64,000 bases of DNA from Janthinobacterium sp. 64. GTDB taxonomy: Bacteria > Pseudomonadota > Gammaproteobacteria > Burkholderiales > Burkholderiaceae_D. The stretch is taken from assembly GCF_002813325.1 (NCBI RefSeq), contig NZ_PHUG01000001.1, forward strand, positions 5,022,001 through 5,086,000. The letters are read 5' to 3'. Both the position numbers and the translations under genes were made by a program. The notes below the pieces were generated by a model. The model was given only the letters and a program-made list of their open reading frames with translations. It was not told the DNA's origin and searched no databases. Within the stretch, counting starts at the first letter, position 1. The number at the start of each line of letters is the position of its first letter. Of this stretch, positions 45,226-53,641 are shown in pieces.

Positions 45226-45840
45226 GTGTCAATTCCCATCGCCGCAAGCGGCAATTCCACCCCTTCCGTGACTTCCGTCAGTACGGGCGTTGCCGGCAAG
45301 GACGATAAAGTCCAGAAAAAGGACGGCGTCAACGCTGAAATGAGCGTGAACGAGCGCAGCAAGCTGCAGTTGAACGCCTCCATCATGCAGGCGTCGCTGA
45401 ATGTCTCGATCGGTTCGGAAAACGAGCCGCTGGCGCTGCTGTACAAGACGGCCATCACCAACATCAATGAAGCGCTGAAGAGCCAGTACGGTGACGATGC
45501 GATCCAGAACGCTGCCTCGCAAGACAATAGCGCCGAAGCGACGGCAAGCCGCATCGTGTCGCTGTCGACGGGTTTTTTTGACGCGTTCAAAAAACAGAAT
45601 CCCGGCATGGACGACGATGCGGCCCTGAGCAAGTTCATGGACACCATCAGCGGCGGCATGGAAAAAGGCTTCAAGGAAGCGCGCGACATCCTGGACGGCT
45701 TGAAAGTGCTCAATGGCGATATTGCCGGCAATATCGACAAGACGTACGAGCTGGTGCAGAAGGGCTATGCGGATTTCATCGCCGCGCACAGCAGCAAGAA
45801 GGATGACGCGGCCAAGCCGGCCGACAGCAAGGCTGCCTGA
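45226..45840 (+). CDS. DUF5610-like protein
   Basis: I choose GTG 45226 because a perfect AAGGAGGT lies seven bases upstream; product 204 residues. The N-terminus is Ser/Thr-rich and likely disordered, followed by a helical domain (LQLNASIMQASLNVSIGSEN, LLYKTAITNINEALKSQYG, VSLSTGFFDAFKKQNPGMDD) of the DUF5610 type, and an acidic/lysine-rich tail. No signal peptide or membrane helix. The biochemical role is unknown. It is convergent with the GGDEF gene with one base between the stops. Confidence 0.78.
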   Translation: MSIPIAASGNSTPSVTSVSTGVAGKDDKVQKKDGVNAEMSVNERSKLQLNASIMQASLNVSIGSENEPLALLYKTAITNINEALKSQYGDDAIQNAASQDNSAEATASRIVSLSTGFFDAFKKQNPGMDDDAALSKFMDTISGGMEKGFKEARDILDGLKVLNGDIAGNIDKTYELVQKGYADFIAAHSSKKDDAAKPADSKAA

Positions 45841-45841
45841 G

Positions 45842-46813
45842 CTACAGCATGACCCGGTTGCGACCCGAGGCTTTTGCCCGGTACAGCGCCGCGTCGGCGG
45901 CGGCGATCAGCGCCTCGTCGTCCTGGTCGGCCGCCAGGCTGGCCACGCCGAAGGAACCCGTGATGTGCGGCAGCGCGCTGCGCATGTCGGCGAAGATGAC
46001 GGCATGCTGCATGCGTTCGCACAGGCGCTCGGCCACCCGCAGGGCCACGTGTTCGTTGGTATCGGGCAAGATCACCATCATTTCCTCGCCACCATAACGC
46101 ACAGCAAAATCCGTCGGACGCAGGGCTGCGCCCAGCACTTGCGCGGCGATGCGCAACGCCTGGTCGCCCGCCTGGTGGCCGTGGGTGTCGTTGAAACGCT
46201 TGAAATGGTCGAGGTCTATCATCACCAGCGACAGCGGCGAGCCGCTGGCGTGGGCCGTGATGATCATGTTCGGCAGCAGATCCGTCAGCCAGGCGCGGTT
46301 GTACAGACCCGTCAGGCTGTCGACCATCGACAGCTGGCGGTAGAATTCGCCCAGTTTCTGGCGCCGGCGCAGCAGGGCATTGGCGGCGCGGATGCGGAAG
46401 GACAGCAAGCGCAGCAGGTTGCGCGCCAGGCCGTTCGATTGTTCGATCAATTCCCAGACGACGGCCGCGTCGATCACCAGCAAATCGGTTTCTTCCAGGG
46501 CGGAAATGGCAGCCAGGTTGCTCGCTTCATCGAGCACCGATTGTTCGCCCACGCTTTCGCCGGGCAAAACCTTGCTGACGGTGCCGTCATCCATGCCCGT
46601 GTGGGTGTCGGCCGCCACGGCCAGCGAGCCGCGCAGGACGATGTACAGGCTGGTGCCCTGGCTGTCGGCAATGGCTTCGCCCGCTTCGAGGCGCATGACG
46701 GGGCAGGGCGCCAGCATGGCGGCCGTCTGGCTGTCCGCAGCATCGCTAAATAGCTGTAAATCGCCGATGTTGCAGCCTGAAGCACCGAAATTACCGATCT
46801 GTTCCACAATCAT
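45842..46813 (-). CDS. Diguanylate cyclase with N-terminal cyclic-nucleotide-binding domain
   Basis: A 323-residue soluble protein. Residues about 15-140 are a CRP-like cNMP-binding fold (LEAGEAIADSQGTSLYIVLRG, VLPGESVGEQSVLDE). A short helical linker leads to a GGDEF domain: DSLTGLYNRAWL, MIDLDHFKRFNDTHGHQAGD and the active site YGGEEMMVIL, with all catalytic residues present. An RxxD inhibitory site is seen (RPTD). The enzyme should make c-di-GMP under control of a bound ligand. Whether the sensor still binds cyclic nucleotide is not clear. Confidence 0.92.
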   Translation of the reverse strand: MIVEQIGNFGASGCNIGDLQLFSDAADSQTAAMLAPCPVMRLEAGEAIADSQGTSLYIVLRGSLAVAADTHTGMDDGTVSKVLPGESVGEQSVLDEASNLAAISALEETDLLVIDAAVVWELIEQSNGLARNLLRLLSFRIRAANALLRRRQKLGEFYRQLSMVDSLTGLYNRAWLTDLLPNMIITAHASGSPLSLVMIDLDHFKRFNDTHGHQAGDQALRIAAQVLGAALRPTDFAVRYGGEEMMVILPDTNEHVALRVAERLCERMQHAVIFADMRSALPHITGSFGVASLAADQDDEALIAAADAALYRAKASGRNRVML

Positions 46814-47018
46814 ACTTTCAAAAAGCCGGTGCGCGCGAGCAGGGGGCCGGTAGCTTCATGATAGCGTAAAGCGGCCTTGGCTGTAACGGCAAAGGCTTGC
46901 TCGACGTCACTTACTGTGGGAAATACGACAATTATTTCATTCTCGCGTCCATGCGTTGGAATGCTGATGGTTTTGGCATTCTTGTTACCGCGCACGAAAG
47001 ACGGGGCCGGATGTGCAA

Positions 47019-47040
47019 AGGCAGCCTTGAACGGCTGCCT
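47019..47040 (-). terminator. Weak terminator after the HPF-like gene
   Basis: aggcagcc (47019-47026) pairs with ggctgcct (47033-47040); only three U follow on the minus strand. It separates the HPF-like gene from the GGDEF gene. Confidence 0.5.
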
Positions 47041-47069
47041 CAGTCTCTGGAAATCCTGCAGGTGGGGAG

Positions 47070-47447
47070 TTACTCGGCGGTTTCTTCCGCTTCAGCCGTA
47101 TCGATCACGGCATTCTTGCCGGTGGCGTGGCGCTTGCTGTCTTGCAGGCGGCCCAGGGCACTATCGATGGCGCGTTTCAGTTTGTCCGTGGCGCCGGCAA
47201 CGGATTGATGCACGGTGGCGTTCTGTTCGGTCACGGCAATCGGTTGATAGCCAGCAACGCGTGCTTCCATGACGCAGCGGATATCGTCGGCGCCGCCTTT
47301 CGGGCCATTCGTGTCGCTGATGTGGACTTCGATGCGGGTCAGGTTGTCGCGGAAGCGGTTCAGTGCGGCTTCCAGTACGGATTGCACATGTTCGTTCAGT
47401 CCAGCGGTGTTGGCGATGGTGCTGTCGGTATGAATATTGATTTGCAT
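47070..47447 (-). CDS. HPF/RaiA-family ribosome-associated protein
   Basis: A 125-residue protein starting MQINIHTDSTIANTAGL after CAGGAGTAAGC. The beta-alpha-beta-beta-beta-alpha order (VLEAALNRFRDNLTRIEVHI, CVMEARVAGYQPIAV, GATDKLKRAIDSALGRLQ) fits the RaiA/HPF fold that binds the 30S decoding centre during slow growth. It differs from standard HPF in the loop DTNGPKGGADDI and its acidic end, so it may be a specialised paralogue. It is monocistronic with its own promoter. Confidence 0.82.
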   Translation of the reverse strand: MQINIHTDSTIANTAGLNEHVQSVLEAALNRFRDNLTRIEVHISDTNGPKGGADDIRCVMEARVAGYQPIAVTEQNATVHQSVAGATDKLKRAIDSALGRLQDSKRHATGKNAVIDTAEAEETAE

Positions 47448-47537
47448 ATGCTTACTCCTGTCAATTCAAAAAAAACCCATCTCAGGCGTGCTGCGGCCTG
47501 GTTGCTGCCTCATGCACATGACCTCTGTGCATGGAAC

Positions 47538-47566
47538 TTATCTTACTCCTCTTTCTGGTATTTCAA
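47538..47566 (-). promoter_or_regulatory. Promoter of the HPF-like gene
   Basis: On the minus strand TTGAAA (47561-47566) and AGATAA (47538-47543) are separated by exactly 17 bases. The preceding bases read CTTGAAA, which also matches a heat-shock sigma-factor -35 element, but no matching -10 is seen. The 5' leader would be about 80 bases. Confidence 0.55.
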
Positions 47567-47635
47567 GAGGGGGCGCACGATTAAGATGAGCTTAACCCTT
47601 CAGCCAGGTCAAGTTTCCGCTAGGAAATGATTTTT

Positions 47636-48301
47636 TCAGCCATTGATGAGTCCAGCCGCGATATTGATCGACAGTCCCAGCACGACCAGGTTGAAGAAAA
47701 AGCTCAGCACGGATTGCCCCAGCACGATTTGCCGCATCGGGCGCGTCTGCACGCACACGTCCGACGTTTGCACGGCCACGGCGATGGTGAAGGCGAAATA
47801 CAGGAAATCCCAGTAATCGGGATTGGGCTCGTCGTCGGGAAACTTCAGGGGGCGCAGCGTGGGGTCGGCCTGGTAATACAGGTGGGCATAATGAAAGCAG
47901 AACAGGGTGCCGACGAGAAACCAGGAGCCGACCAGGGTGAGGATCGTCAAGCCGTAGTGCAGCGCGCGCTCGTCCGGCGCCATGTCTTTCATCGAGGACA
48001 GCTGCGAGACGATGGCCGCCAGGCTCATCACGGATGCGACGGACAGGGCCGACAGGACTGTTGCTGCCCGCTCGTCCTGGCGCGCCGCCATGGCTTTGAC
48101 CTTGTGATGGTTGGCGCGCATCATCATCCAGGCCATCGTTGCCAGGTAGAACCAGACGGCCACGTTCCACGCCGTCAGCAAGCGCGTCATCTCTTGCCAC
48201 GAGGCGGGCAGCAGCAGGCCGGCCGCCACGCCGATGGCCGTGGCCATGCTCAGGTGGGGGCGGCTGCGGATGAAGCTGTGGAACGGAAGCGTGATTTTCA
48301 T
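47636..48301 (-). CDS. DUF1345 membrane protein
   Basis: A 221-residue protein with about five membrane helices. The DUF1345 pattern includes WNVAVWFYLATMAWMMMRA, LSVASVMSLAAIVSQLS, HYGLTILTLVGSWFLVGTLF and the conserved DYWDFLYFAFTIAVAVQTSD. The family is widespread and has no assigned function. No partner gene is apparent; the next gene on the same strand starts over a kilobase upstream. Confidence 0.88.
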   Translation of the reverse strand: MKITLPFHSFIRSRPHLSMATAIGVAAGLLLPASWQEMTRLLTAWNVAVWFYLATMAWMMMRANHHKVKAMAARQDERAATVLSALSVASVMSLAAIVSQLSSMKDMAPDERALHYGLTILTLVGSWFLVGTLFCFHYAHLYYQADPTLRPLKFPDDEPNPDYWDFLYFAFTIAVAVQTSDVCVQTRPMRQIVLGQSVLSFFFNLVVLGLSINIAAGLING

Positions 48302-48339
48302 GCTGCGGCTTGGTCAGTGGCGATAGCGCATCTTATAGC

Positions 48340-49590
48340 TTATGTGCCTGCCGCGGTGGCCGTCCTGGCGGCCGCTTCCTTCTCGTGGTGGGGGAAGCGG
48401 TCCATGCGCGACAGCACGGGGAACAGCACGGCCCAGATGCCCGTTACGGCCAGGGTGGCGGCGCCGCCGAAGAGCACGGCGCGCACGAGGCCGAACCAGC
48501 CGGCCGTCAGGCCCGATTCGAATTCGCCCAGCTCGTTCGAGGCGCCGATGAAGACGGCATTCACGGCGCTGACCCGGCCGCGGATCTCGTCGGGCGTTTC
48601 GAACTGCACCAGCAGGTGGCGGATGTAGACGCTGACCATGTCGCCGGCGCCCATCAGGAACAGCGCCGCCAGCGCCAGCGGGAAATAGCTGGTGCTGCCC
48701 AGCACCAGGGTGCCCAGGCCGAAGACGGCCACGCCGCCGAACATCCACGCGCCCACGCGGCGCGTGATGGGAAAGATGGCCAGCGCGATCGAGCACAGGG
48801 CGGCGCCGGCGCCCGGCGCCGTGCGCAGCAAGCCCAGGCCGCTGGGGCCGATATGCAGCACGTCATGCGCCAGCGCCGGCAGCAGCGCCGTGGCGCCGCC
48901 GAACAGCACGGCAAACAGGTCGAGCGAAATGGCGCCCAGCACGATGGGTTTCGACCAGACGAAGCGCAAGCCTTCGAGCAGCGTATGCCAGCTGACGGGC
49001 TCGCGCTTGACCACTTGCGGCGCCGGCGTGGTGGCACGCATCAGCAGCACGGACACGACCAGCAGCGACGCCGAGATCAGATACACCACCTTGGGGCCGA
49101 AGTAATACAGCAAGCCGCCCAGGGTAGGCCCAAGGATGATGGCCACGTGCGAGCTCGACGAACTGAGCGCGACGGCGCGGCTGAAGTGTTGCGTGGGCAC
49201 CATGTTGACGAGCACGGCTTGCGTGGCCGGCATCATGAAGGCGCGCGCGCTGCCGAACAGCACCAGCACGGCAAACACGGGCCAGACGATGGACAGTCCG
49301 CTCAGGGTAAAGGCCAGCAGGGCCAGCGCGCACGCCAGTTGCGCCGCCAGGCACCAGGCGATGATGTTGCGGCGGTTATAGCGGTCGGCCACGTGGCCAG
49401 CCGGCAAAATCAAGACGAGGAAGGGCGCGAACTGTGCCAGGCCGATCAGGCCCAGGTCGAACAGGCTGCCCGTGATCTGGTACACCTGCCAGCCGATGGC
49501 CACGCTTTGCATCTGCACGGCCACCGTGCCCAGCACGCGGGCGGACAGGTAACAGGCGAAATTGCGGTGACGCAGGATAGCGATGGACAT
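48340..49590 (-). CDS. Major facilitator transporter, MFS_3/EntS-like
   Basis: A 416-residue protein with about 12 helices. It begins LRHRNFACYLSARVLGTVAV and has the loops VADRYNRRNIIAW and FETPDEIRGRVSAVNAVFIG, characteristic of the EntS-like (MFS_3) branch. EntS exports enterobactin, but many relatives have unknown substrates and no siderophore genes are nearby. The start is preceded by GGAAATCTC. It is 78 bases downstream of the reductase gene on the same strand. Confidence 0.9.
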   Translation of the reverse strand: MSIAILRHRNFACYLSARVLGTVAVQMQSVAIGWQVYQITGSLFDLGLIGLAQFAPFLVLILPAGHVADRYNRRNIIAWCLAAQLACALALLAFTLSGLSIVWPVFAVLVLFGSARAFMMPATQAVLVNMVPTQHFSRAVALSSSSSHVAIILGPTLGGLLYYFGPKVVYLISASLLVVSVLLMRATTPAPQVVKREPVSWHTLLEGLRFVWSKPIVLGAISLDLFAVLFGGATALLPALAHDVLHIGPSGLGLLRTAPGAGAALCSIALAIFPITRRVGAWMFGGVAVFGLGTLVLGSTSYFPLALAALFLMGAGDMVSVYIRHLLVQFETPDEIRGRVSAVNAVFIGASNELGEFESGLTAGWFGLVRAVLFGGAATLAVTGIWAVLFPVLSRMDRFPHHEKEAAARTATAAGT

Positions 49591-49668
49591 GAGATTTCCA
49601 GGAGGCAGCGGGGTGGGGCGGGTGGCGGCAGCGGATGCCGCGCCAGCAGCACCCCGCTGTCTGGAGGC

Positions 49669-50694
49669 TTACTTGGCCAGGTCGGCTTCGGTGGTGAAGG
49701 CGTCCGCGTAGAACTCGTCGGCTGGCAGCTGGCACAATTGCACGAAATCGCGGTTGGCCGACTCGACGACGATCGGTGCGCCGCAGGCATACACCTGATA
49801 CGCGGACAGGTCGGGCAGGTCGGCCATGACGGCCTGGTGCACGAAGCCCGTGCGGCCGCTCCAGGCGTCTTCCGGCAGCGCTTCCGACACGACGGGCACA
49901 TAGGTGAACTGCGGCAAGTCGGCGGCCCACTGGCGGCACAGCGCATCCATGTACAGGTCGTGCGGACGGCGCGCGCCCCAGTACAGGGTGATCGGGCGCG
50001 GCGATTGCTCGTTGATCATGTGCTCGACGATGGCTTTCAAGGGGGCAAAGCCCGTGCCCGAGGCCAGCAGCACGACGGGCTTGTCGGAATCCTCGCGCAG
50101 GAAGAAGGTGCCCATCGGGCCTTCGAAGCGCAGGATGTCGCGCTCTTTCATGCTGCCGAACACCTGGTCGGTGAACAGGCCGCCCGGCATGTGGCGGATG
50201 TGCAGGCTCACGGGGCCGCCGTCGACGGGCGCGCTGGCCATGCTGTAGCTGCGGCGCTTGTTGTCGCGCAGCATGATTTCGATATACTGTCCGGCGCGGT
50301 AGTTGAGGCGCTCGCTGGCCGGCAACTGCAGGGTCAGCACGACGACGTCGGGCGCGACCTTTTCGATGGTGGTCACGCGCGACGGCATTTTCTTGATCGG
50401 GTAGTCGCTGCTGCCCGCCACTTCGCGCGCCTGCACCACCAGGTCGCCTTGCGGCACTGCGCAGCACAGCAGCGAGTAGCCGGCTGCCGCTTCCTCTTCC
50501 GTCAGGGAGCGCGCCTGGTAGGGCTTATGCTGTACATTGCCGGAGACGATCTTGCCTTTGCAGGAGCTGCAGGCGCCGCTCTTGCAGCTGTACGGCAAGC
50601 CCACGCCGGCGCGGATCGCCGCCGACAGGACGGTTTCGTCCGCTTCACAGCTGAATTGGTGGCCGCTGGGCTGAACAGTAATTTGAAAAGTCAT
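49669..50694 (-). CDS. Ferredoxin-type NAD(P)H reductase, glucoseen reductase-like
   Basis: A 341-residue electron-transfer protein. The N-terminal plant-type [2Fe-2S] domain has CKSGACSSCKG and a fourth cysteine in LLCCAV. The FAD domain shows RSYSMAS, and the NAD domain GTGFAPLKAIVEHM. This fusion is often annotated CDP-6-deoxy-delta-3,4-glucoseen reductase in beta-proteobacteria, but no dideoxysugar genes are nearby, so the true partner is unknown; oxygenase reductase or a general electron donor are alternatives. AAGGA lies five bases before the ATG. Its start is 12 bases from that of the divergent epimerase gene. Confidence 0.9.
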   Translation of the reverse strand: MTFQITVQPSGHQFSCEADETVLSAAIRAGVGLPYSCKSGACSSCKGKIVSGNVQHKPYQARSLTEEEAAAGYSLLCCAVPQGDLVVQAREVAGSSDYPIKKMPSRVTTIEKVAPDVVVLTLQLPASERLNYRAGQYIEIMLRDNKRRSYSMASAPVDGGPVSLHIRHMPGGLFTDQVFGSMKERDILRFEGPMGTFFLREDSDKPVVLLASGTGFAPLKAIVEHMINEQSPRPITLYWGARRPHDLYMDALCRQWAADLPQFTYVPVVSEALPEDAWSGRTGFVHQAVMADLPDLSAYQVYACGAPIVVESANRDFVQLCQLPADEFYADAFTTEADLAK

Positions 50695-50706
50695 ACAATC
50701 CTTGAG

Positions 50707-51624
50707 ATGAAAAATATGTTAATGCACTCTTTGCGCAAGCCGGTGGGCTTGCCGCGCTTGCTGATCCTGGGCTGCGGCGACGTGGGCATGCGCTTGCTGC
50801 CGCAGCTAGCGGCGCGCTTTCGCGTCTTTGCCGTCACCAGCCAGCCAGCGCGTTGCGCGCAGCTGCGGGCAGCCGGCGCCGTGCCCATCGTGGCCAACCT
50901 CGATGACCGCGCCAGCCTGCAGCGGCTGGCGGGACTGGCGACGATGATCGTGCACCTGGCGCCGCCCATGTCGTCGGGCTTGCTGGACCGGCGCACGCGC
51001 AATCTGGTCGCCATTTTACCCGAGCATGCACGCATGGTGTATGTGAGTACCAGCGGCGTGTATGGCGATTGCGCCGGCGCCTGGGTCGATGAGACGCGCC
51101 CGACGGCGCCAGCGAATGCACGCGCGAAGCGGCGCGTCGATGCGGAGCAGGTCTTGCGTGGCTGGGGCGCGCGCCGCGGCGCCACGGTGGCCATCCTGCG
51201 CGTGCCCGGCATTTATGCGCCCGACCGTTTGCCGTTGAAGCGCCTGCGCGAAGGCACGCCGGCCCTGGCCGCTGACGACGATGTGTACACCAACCATATC
51301 CATGCCGATGATTTGGCGCGCATCATCGAACGGGCCTTGTGGCGCGGCAAGCCGGGACGCGTGTATCACGCCAGCGATGACAGCGAACTCAGGATGGCCG
51401 AGTATTTCGATGCCGTGGCCGATACTTTCGGTCTGCCGCGCCCGCCGCGCCTGCCGCGTGCCGAGCTGCGGCAAGTGGTCACGCCGATGCTGCTGTCGTT
51501 CATGTCCGAGTCGCGCCGCCTGCACAATACACGCCTCAAGCGCGAGCTGGGCGTGCGCCTGCGCTACGCGCGCGTAGCCGATGCCTTGCAGTTGCTGTCC
51601 GCCGATACGGCCGGCATCGGGTAA
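50707..51624 (+). CDS. NAD-dependent epimerase/dehydratase, YeeZ-like
   Basis: The first ATG is taken (305 residues); ATG 50716 and 50722 are alternatives and no strong ribosome binding site separates them. The Rossmann motif LLILGCGDVGMRLLPQ, then VYVSTSGVYGDCAGAWVDE and the late NHIHADDLARIIERAL, fit atypical extended SDRs like YeeZ. The second glycine loop is GCGDVG instead of GxxGxxG. Substrate unknown, probably a nucleotide sugar or none. The gene diverges from the reductase with only 12 bases between starts. Confidence 0.87.
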   Translation: MKNMLMHSLRKPVGLPRLLILGCGDVGMRLLPQLAARFRVFAVTSQPARCAQLRAAGAVPIVANLDDRASLQRLAGLATMIVHLAPPMSSGLLDRRTRNLVAILPEHARMVYVSTSGVYGDCAGAWVDETRPTAPANARAKRRVDAEQVLRGWGARRGATVAILRVPGIYAPDRLPLKRLREGTPALAADDDVYTNHIHADDLARIIERALWRGKPGRVYHASDDSELRMAEYFDAVADTFGLPRPPRLPRAELRQVVTPMLLSFMSESRRLHNTRLKRELGVRLRYARVADALQLLSADTAGIG

Positions 51625-51707
51625 AATGGCCGGTTATCTGCGCACTTTGCCGGACCGGTGCGCAGCGCGCCGTTGCGGCGGCGCGCCATTCACTTAAGGA
51701 CTACAGC

Positions 51708-51968
51708 ATGACCACCCTCACTTACGAAGAATACCTGGACGAGGTCACCACCGTCCTGACGGAACTGTATGACCTCGACGACGACGCCGCCATCAAGCTG
51801 GTCGTGGCGGCGCAGGATGCCGAATTTTTTGTTCCGCACGATGCGCATGAGGAAATGCGGACCGCTGAGCAAGCCAAGAAAGATGCGGTCACCCTGTTCG
51901 AGCGCAAGCAGAACCGCCAGCAAACGCAGGAAAAACAGCAACAGCGCGTGCGCCAGCAAAAGAAATAA
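51708..51968 (+). CDS. Hypothetical 86-residue charged protein
   Basis: A short acidic protein with a strongly basic, glutamine-rich C-terminus (KQNRQQTQEKQQQRVRQQKK) probably forming a helix. The first half (TLTYEEYLDEVTTVLTELYD) is helical and acidic. No signal peptide or known domain. A TAAGGAC precedes the ATG. Role unknown. Confidence 0.68.
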   Translation: MTTLTYEEYLDEVTTVLTELYDLDDDAAIKLVVAAQDAEFFVPHDAHEEMRTAEQAKKDAVTLFERKQNRQQTQEKQQQRVRQQKK

Positions 51969-52146
51969 AACGCTGGGGCAGTGTGGGCTTCGGCGCAACG
52001 CCGGGGCCTTGCCATTTGATGCAACGCAAACGCGTCATGGCGCGCTGGCGATATGGTGAGCAATGTCGTCACGCGTCCTGGCTTGTTGTGGCGGGCTCGG
52101 CATCTACAATTAGCGCGACGCAGTTTCCCGTCAGCAGGAGCGATCC

Positions 52147-52416
52147 ATGCGAGCTACGAGTCACCCCAGCAAGGAACAGGTGCGCGCCTATATGCGGCGT
52201 CGTGAACGTGCGCTGCAGCCGCCACCGCCGCCCGATGAAATTCGCCGGCAACTGGCCTGGTGCCGCGTGGATGCCTTCACCGGCACTTGCCTTCCCGCCA
52301 CCCCGGCCGGCCTGGCCGTGCAAGGCTGGCATTTATCCGCCGACATGGTCCGCCTGGGCACCCTCATGGCCATAGCCTGGCTGATGCACGGCGGTGTTGC
52401 TCATCGTAAAAATTGA
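52147..52416 (+). CDS. Hypothetical 89-residue protein
   Basis: The ATG follows AGCAGGAGCGATCC, a fair ribosome binding site. The product is basic at its N-terminus with a poly-proline run (PPPPPP), and ends in a short hydrophobic segment (MVRLGTLMAIAWLM) that may be amphipathic. I recognise no domain. It is an isolated reading frame downstream of the charged 86-residue gene. Confidence 0.6.
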   Translation: MRATSHPSKEQVRAYMRRRERALQPPPPPDEIRRQLAWCRVDAFTGTCLPATPAGLAVQGWHLSADMVRLGTLMAIAWLMHGGVAHRKN

Positions 52417-52658
52417 TGACGTGCAGCAAATTTTCCCGATTTGAGTTATCCTCTAGCACATCCCAAGTGCGTCAATTCTCTTCAATTATCACAATTTTGC
52501 TTTAAGTTACGCAAAAATCAACAATAGCGTGTATTATATTGTTTGTGGCGTAAAGGCCGCATAAGTGATGGCGCTTTTTAGTGTGTTTACCCTGAATTAT
52601 TGCAGAAGAGACATTCTGTTTCTTTTTGCCTTAATACAACAAGTACGGATTTTCGATC

Positions 52659-52898
52659 ATGTCTCTCAAACAAATTACCTCTTTGCCTACCTACAACCCG
52701 AATCGCGTCCTCGACGCGATCATCGACAAGCTGCAGCTGAAAAACGATGCCGCCCTGTCGCGAGCACTGGAAGTGGCGCCACCGGTCATCAGCAAGATTC
52801 GTCACAACACCTTGCCGATCGGCGCCACGATCCTTATCCGCATGCATGAAATCAGCGATTTCAGCATTCGTGAACTGCGCGAGTTGATGGCTGCCTAA
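52659..52898 (+). CDS. Small HTH-like protein (79 residues)
   Basis: The protein starts MSLKQITSLPTYNPNRVLDA and contains NDAALSRALEVAPPVISKIR, which has the spacing of an XRE-type helix-turn-helix (Ala-x3-Leu, then PPVISKIR as recognition helix). I have the impression of short homologues throughout Oxalobacteraceae, but cannot verify that here. It may be a DNA-binding regulator without a separate sensory domain. A 242-base AT-rich leader lies upstream, and no ribosome binding site is obvious. Confidence 0.72.
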   Translation: MSLKQITSLPTYNPNRVLDAIIDKLQLKNDAALSRALEVAPPVISKIRHNTLPIGATILIRMHEISDFSIRELRELMAA

Positions 52899-52981
52899 GA
52901 GCGCCTGACAGACGGCAAACTGAGAGGTGCTGTCTGGGTAAGTCAGGCTTGCCGCGTGCGGCAGCCACATCTGTTCTTTTT

Positions 52982-53641
52982 CTATTGCGGGTCGCGGTTC
53001 AGCACCGGACGATCGACATAGAAGCGCCCCATTTCCAGGCCAGTCGTGGACGACTTGACCACCGCCGCCGTCAGTGAGGCAGGTGCGCTGGAAAATGCCG
53101 TGCTGGCAGTCCCCGTCGCGCGGCCTGAATATGCCGTCGCTTGTACCGCCGCACTCGAAAACGCCGCCTGCACGGCACGGCCCGAGTATGCCGTCGCTTG
53201 TACCGCGCGTCCCGAATACGCTGCCTGTACTGCCCGTCCCGAATACGCCGTTTCTGCGCGGATATAATCTTCCCCGAACGTTTGCTCATACAGCTGCTTC
53301 ATGCGCTCGCCCACGCGCTGGTGCGCCGCTTCGTCGTCTTCGCCGCGCAAGCCGATGTACGGGAAGTGATGCAGAAAGTAACCGAAGACCTGTTCGCAGT
53401 CCGCCGCATATTTCAGCGTGTCGAGGATGTGGTAGTGCCAGAAGGTATCGACGTCCATCAGCGGCGCCGTTTCTTCTTGCGGAAACTGTTTCATCAGGAT
53501 CAGGAAACGCCGGTATTCGAATTCCACCGCATTGGCCTTCTCCAGGCTCCATCCTTCGCCTGACTCCCGGTGCATCAGCTTGACCTTGATCGCGTCCAAA
53601 TTCAAATCGGCAATTGCCTTGAAACTGTCGTTCGTATCCAT
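52982..53641 (-). CDS. GRDP-like protein with C-terminal AYSGRAVQA repeats
   Basis: The start at 53641 (MDTNDSFKAIADLN) gives 219 residues; the longer frame upstream shows no conserved feature. Residues 1-130 carry the glycine-rich-domain-protein-like signature TFWHYHILDTLKYAADC, FGYFLHHFPYIGLRGEDDE. From residue 132 to about 191 the sequence is a tandem array of 9-12 residue units (AYSGRAVQA, AYSGRAVQAT, AFSSAAVQAT, AYSGRATGTAST, AFSSAPASLT). The tail resembles a multi-copy core region of a precursor protein; the role is unknown. Related proteins that I recall carry cysteine-containing repeats in the same place. Confidence 0.78.
   Translation of the reverse strand: MDTNDSFKAIADLNLDAIKVKLMHRESGEGWSLEKANAVEFEYRRFLILMKQFPQEETAPLMDVDTFWHYHILDTLKYAADCEQVFGYFLHHFPYIGLRGEDDEAAHQRVGERMKQLYEQTFGEDYIRAETAYSGRAVQAAYSGRAVQATAYSGRAVQAAFSSAAVQATAYSGRATGTASTAFSSAPASLTAAVVKSSTTGLEMGRFYVDRPVLNRDPQ

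Noticed and set aside
46810..46995. 61-codon ORF ending in an ATGA overlap with the GGDEF start
   Set aside because: No ribosome binding site; it overlaps the likely GGDEF promoter and has no known similarity. It could still be a small coupled gene.
48310..51624. Very long plus-strand frame that includes the epimerase
   Set aside because: Only the last 305 residues match a family; the first 2.4 kb are antisense to the MFS and reductase genes.
53069..53248. Direct repeats considered as a CRISPR array
   Set aside because: The repeats are in-frame codons for AYSGRAVQA-type units with no unique spacers.
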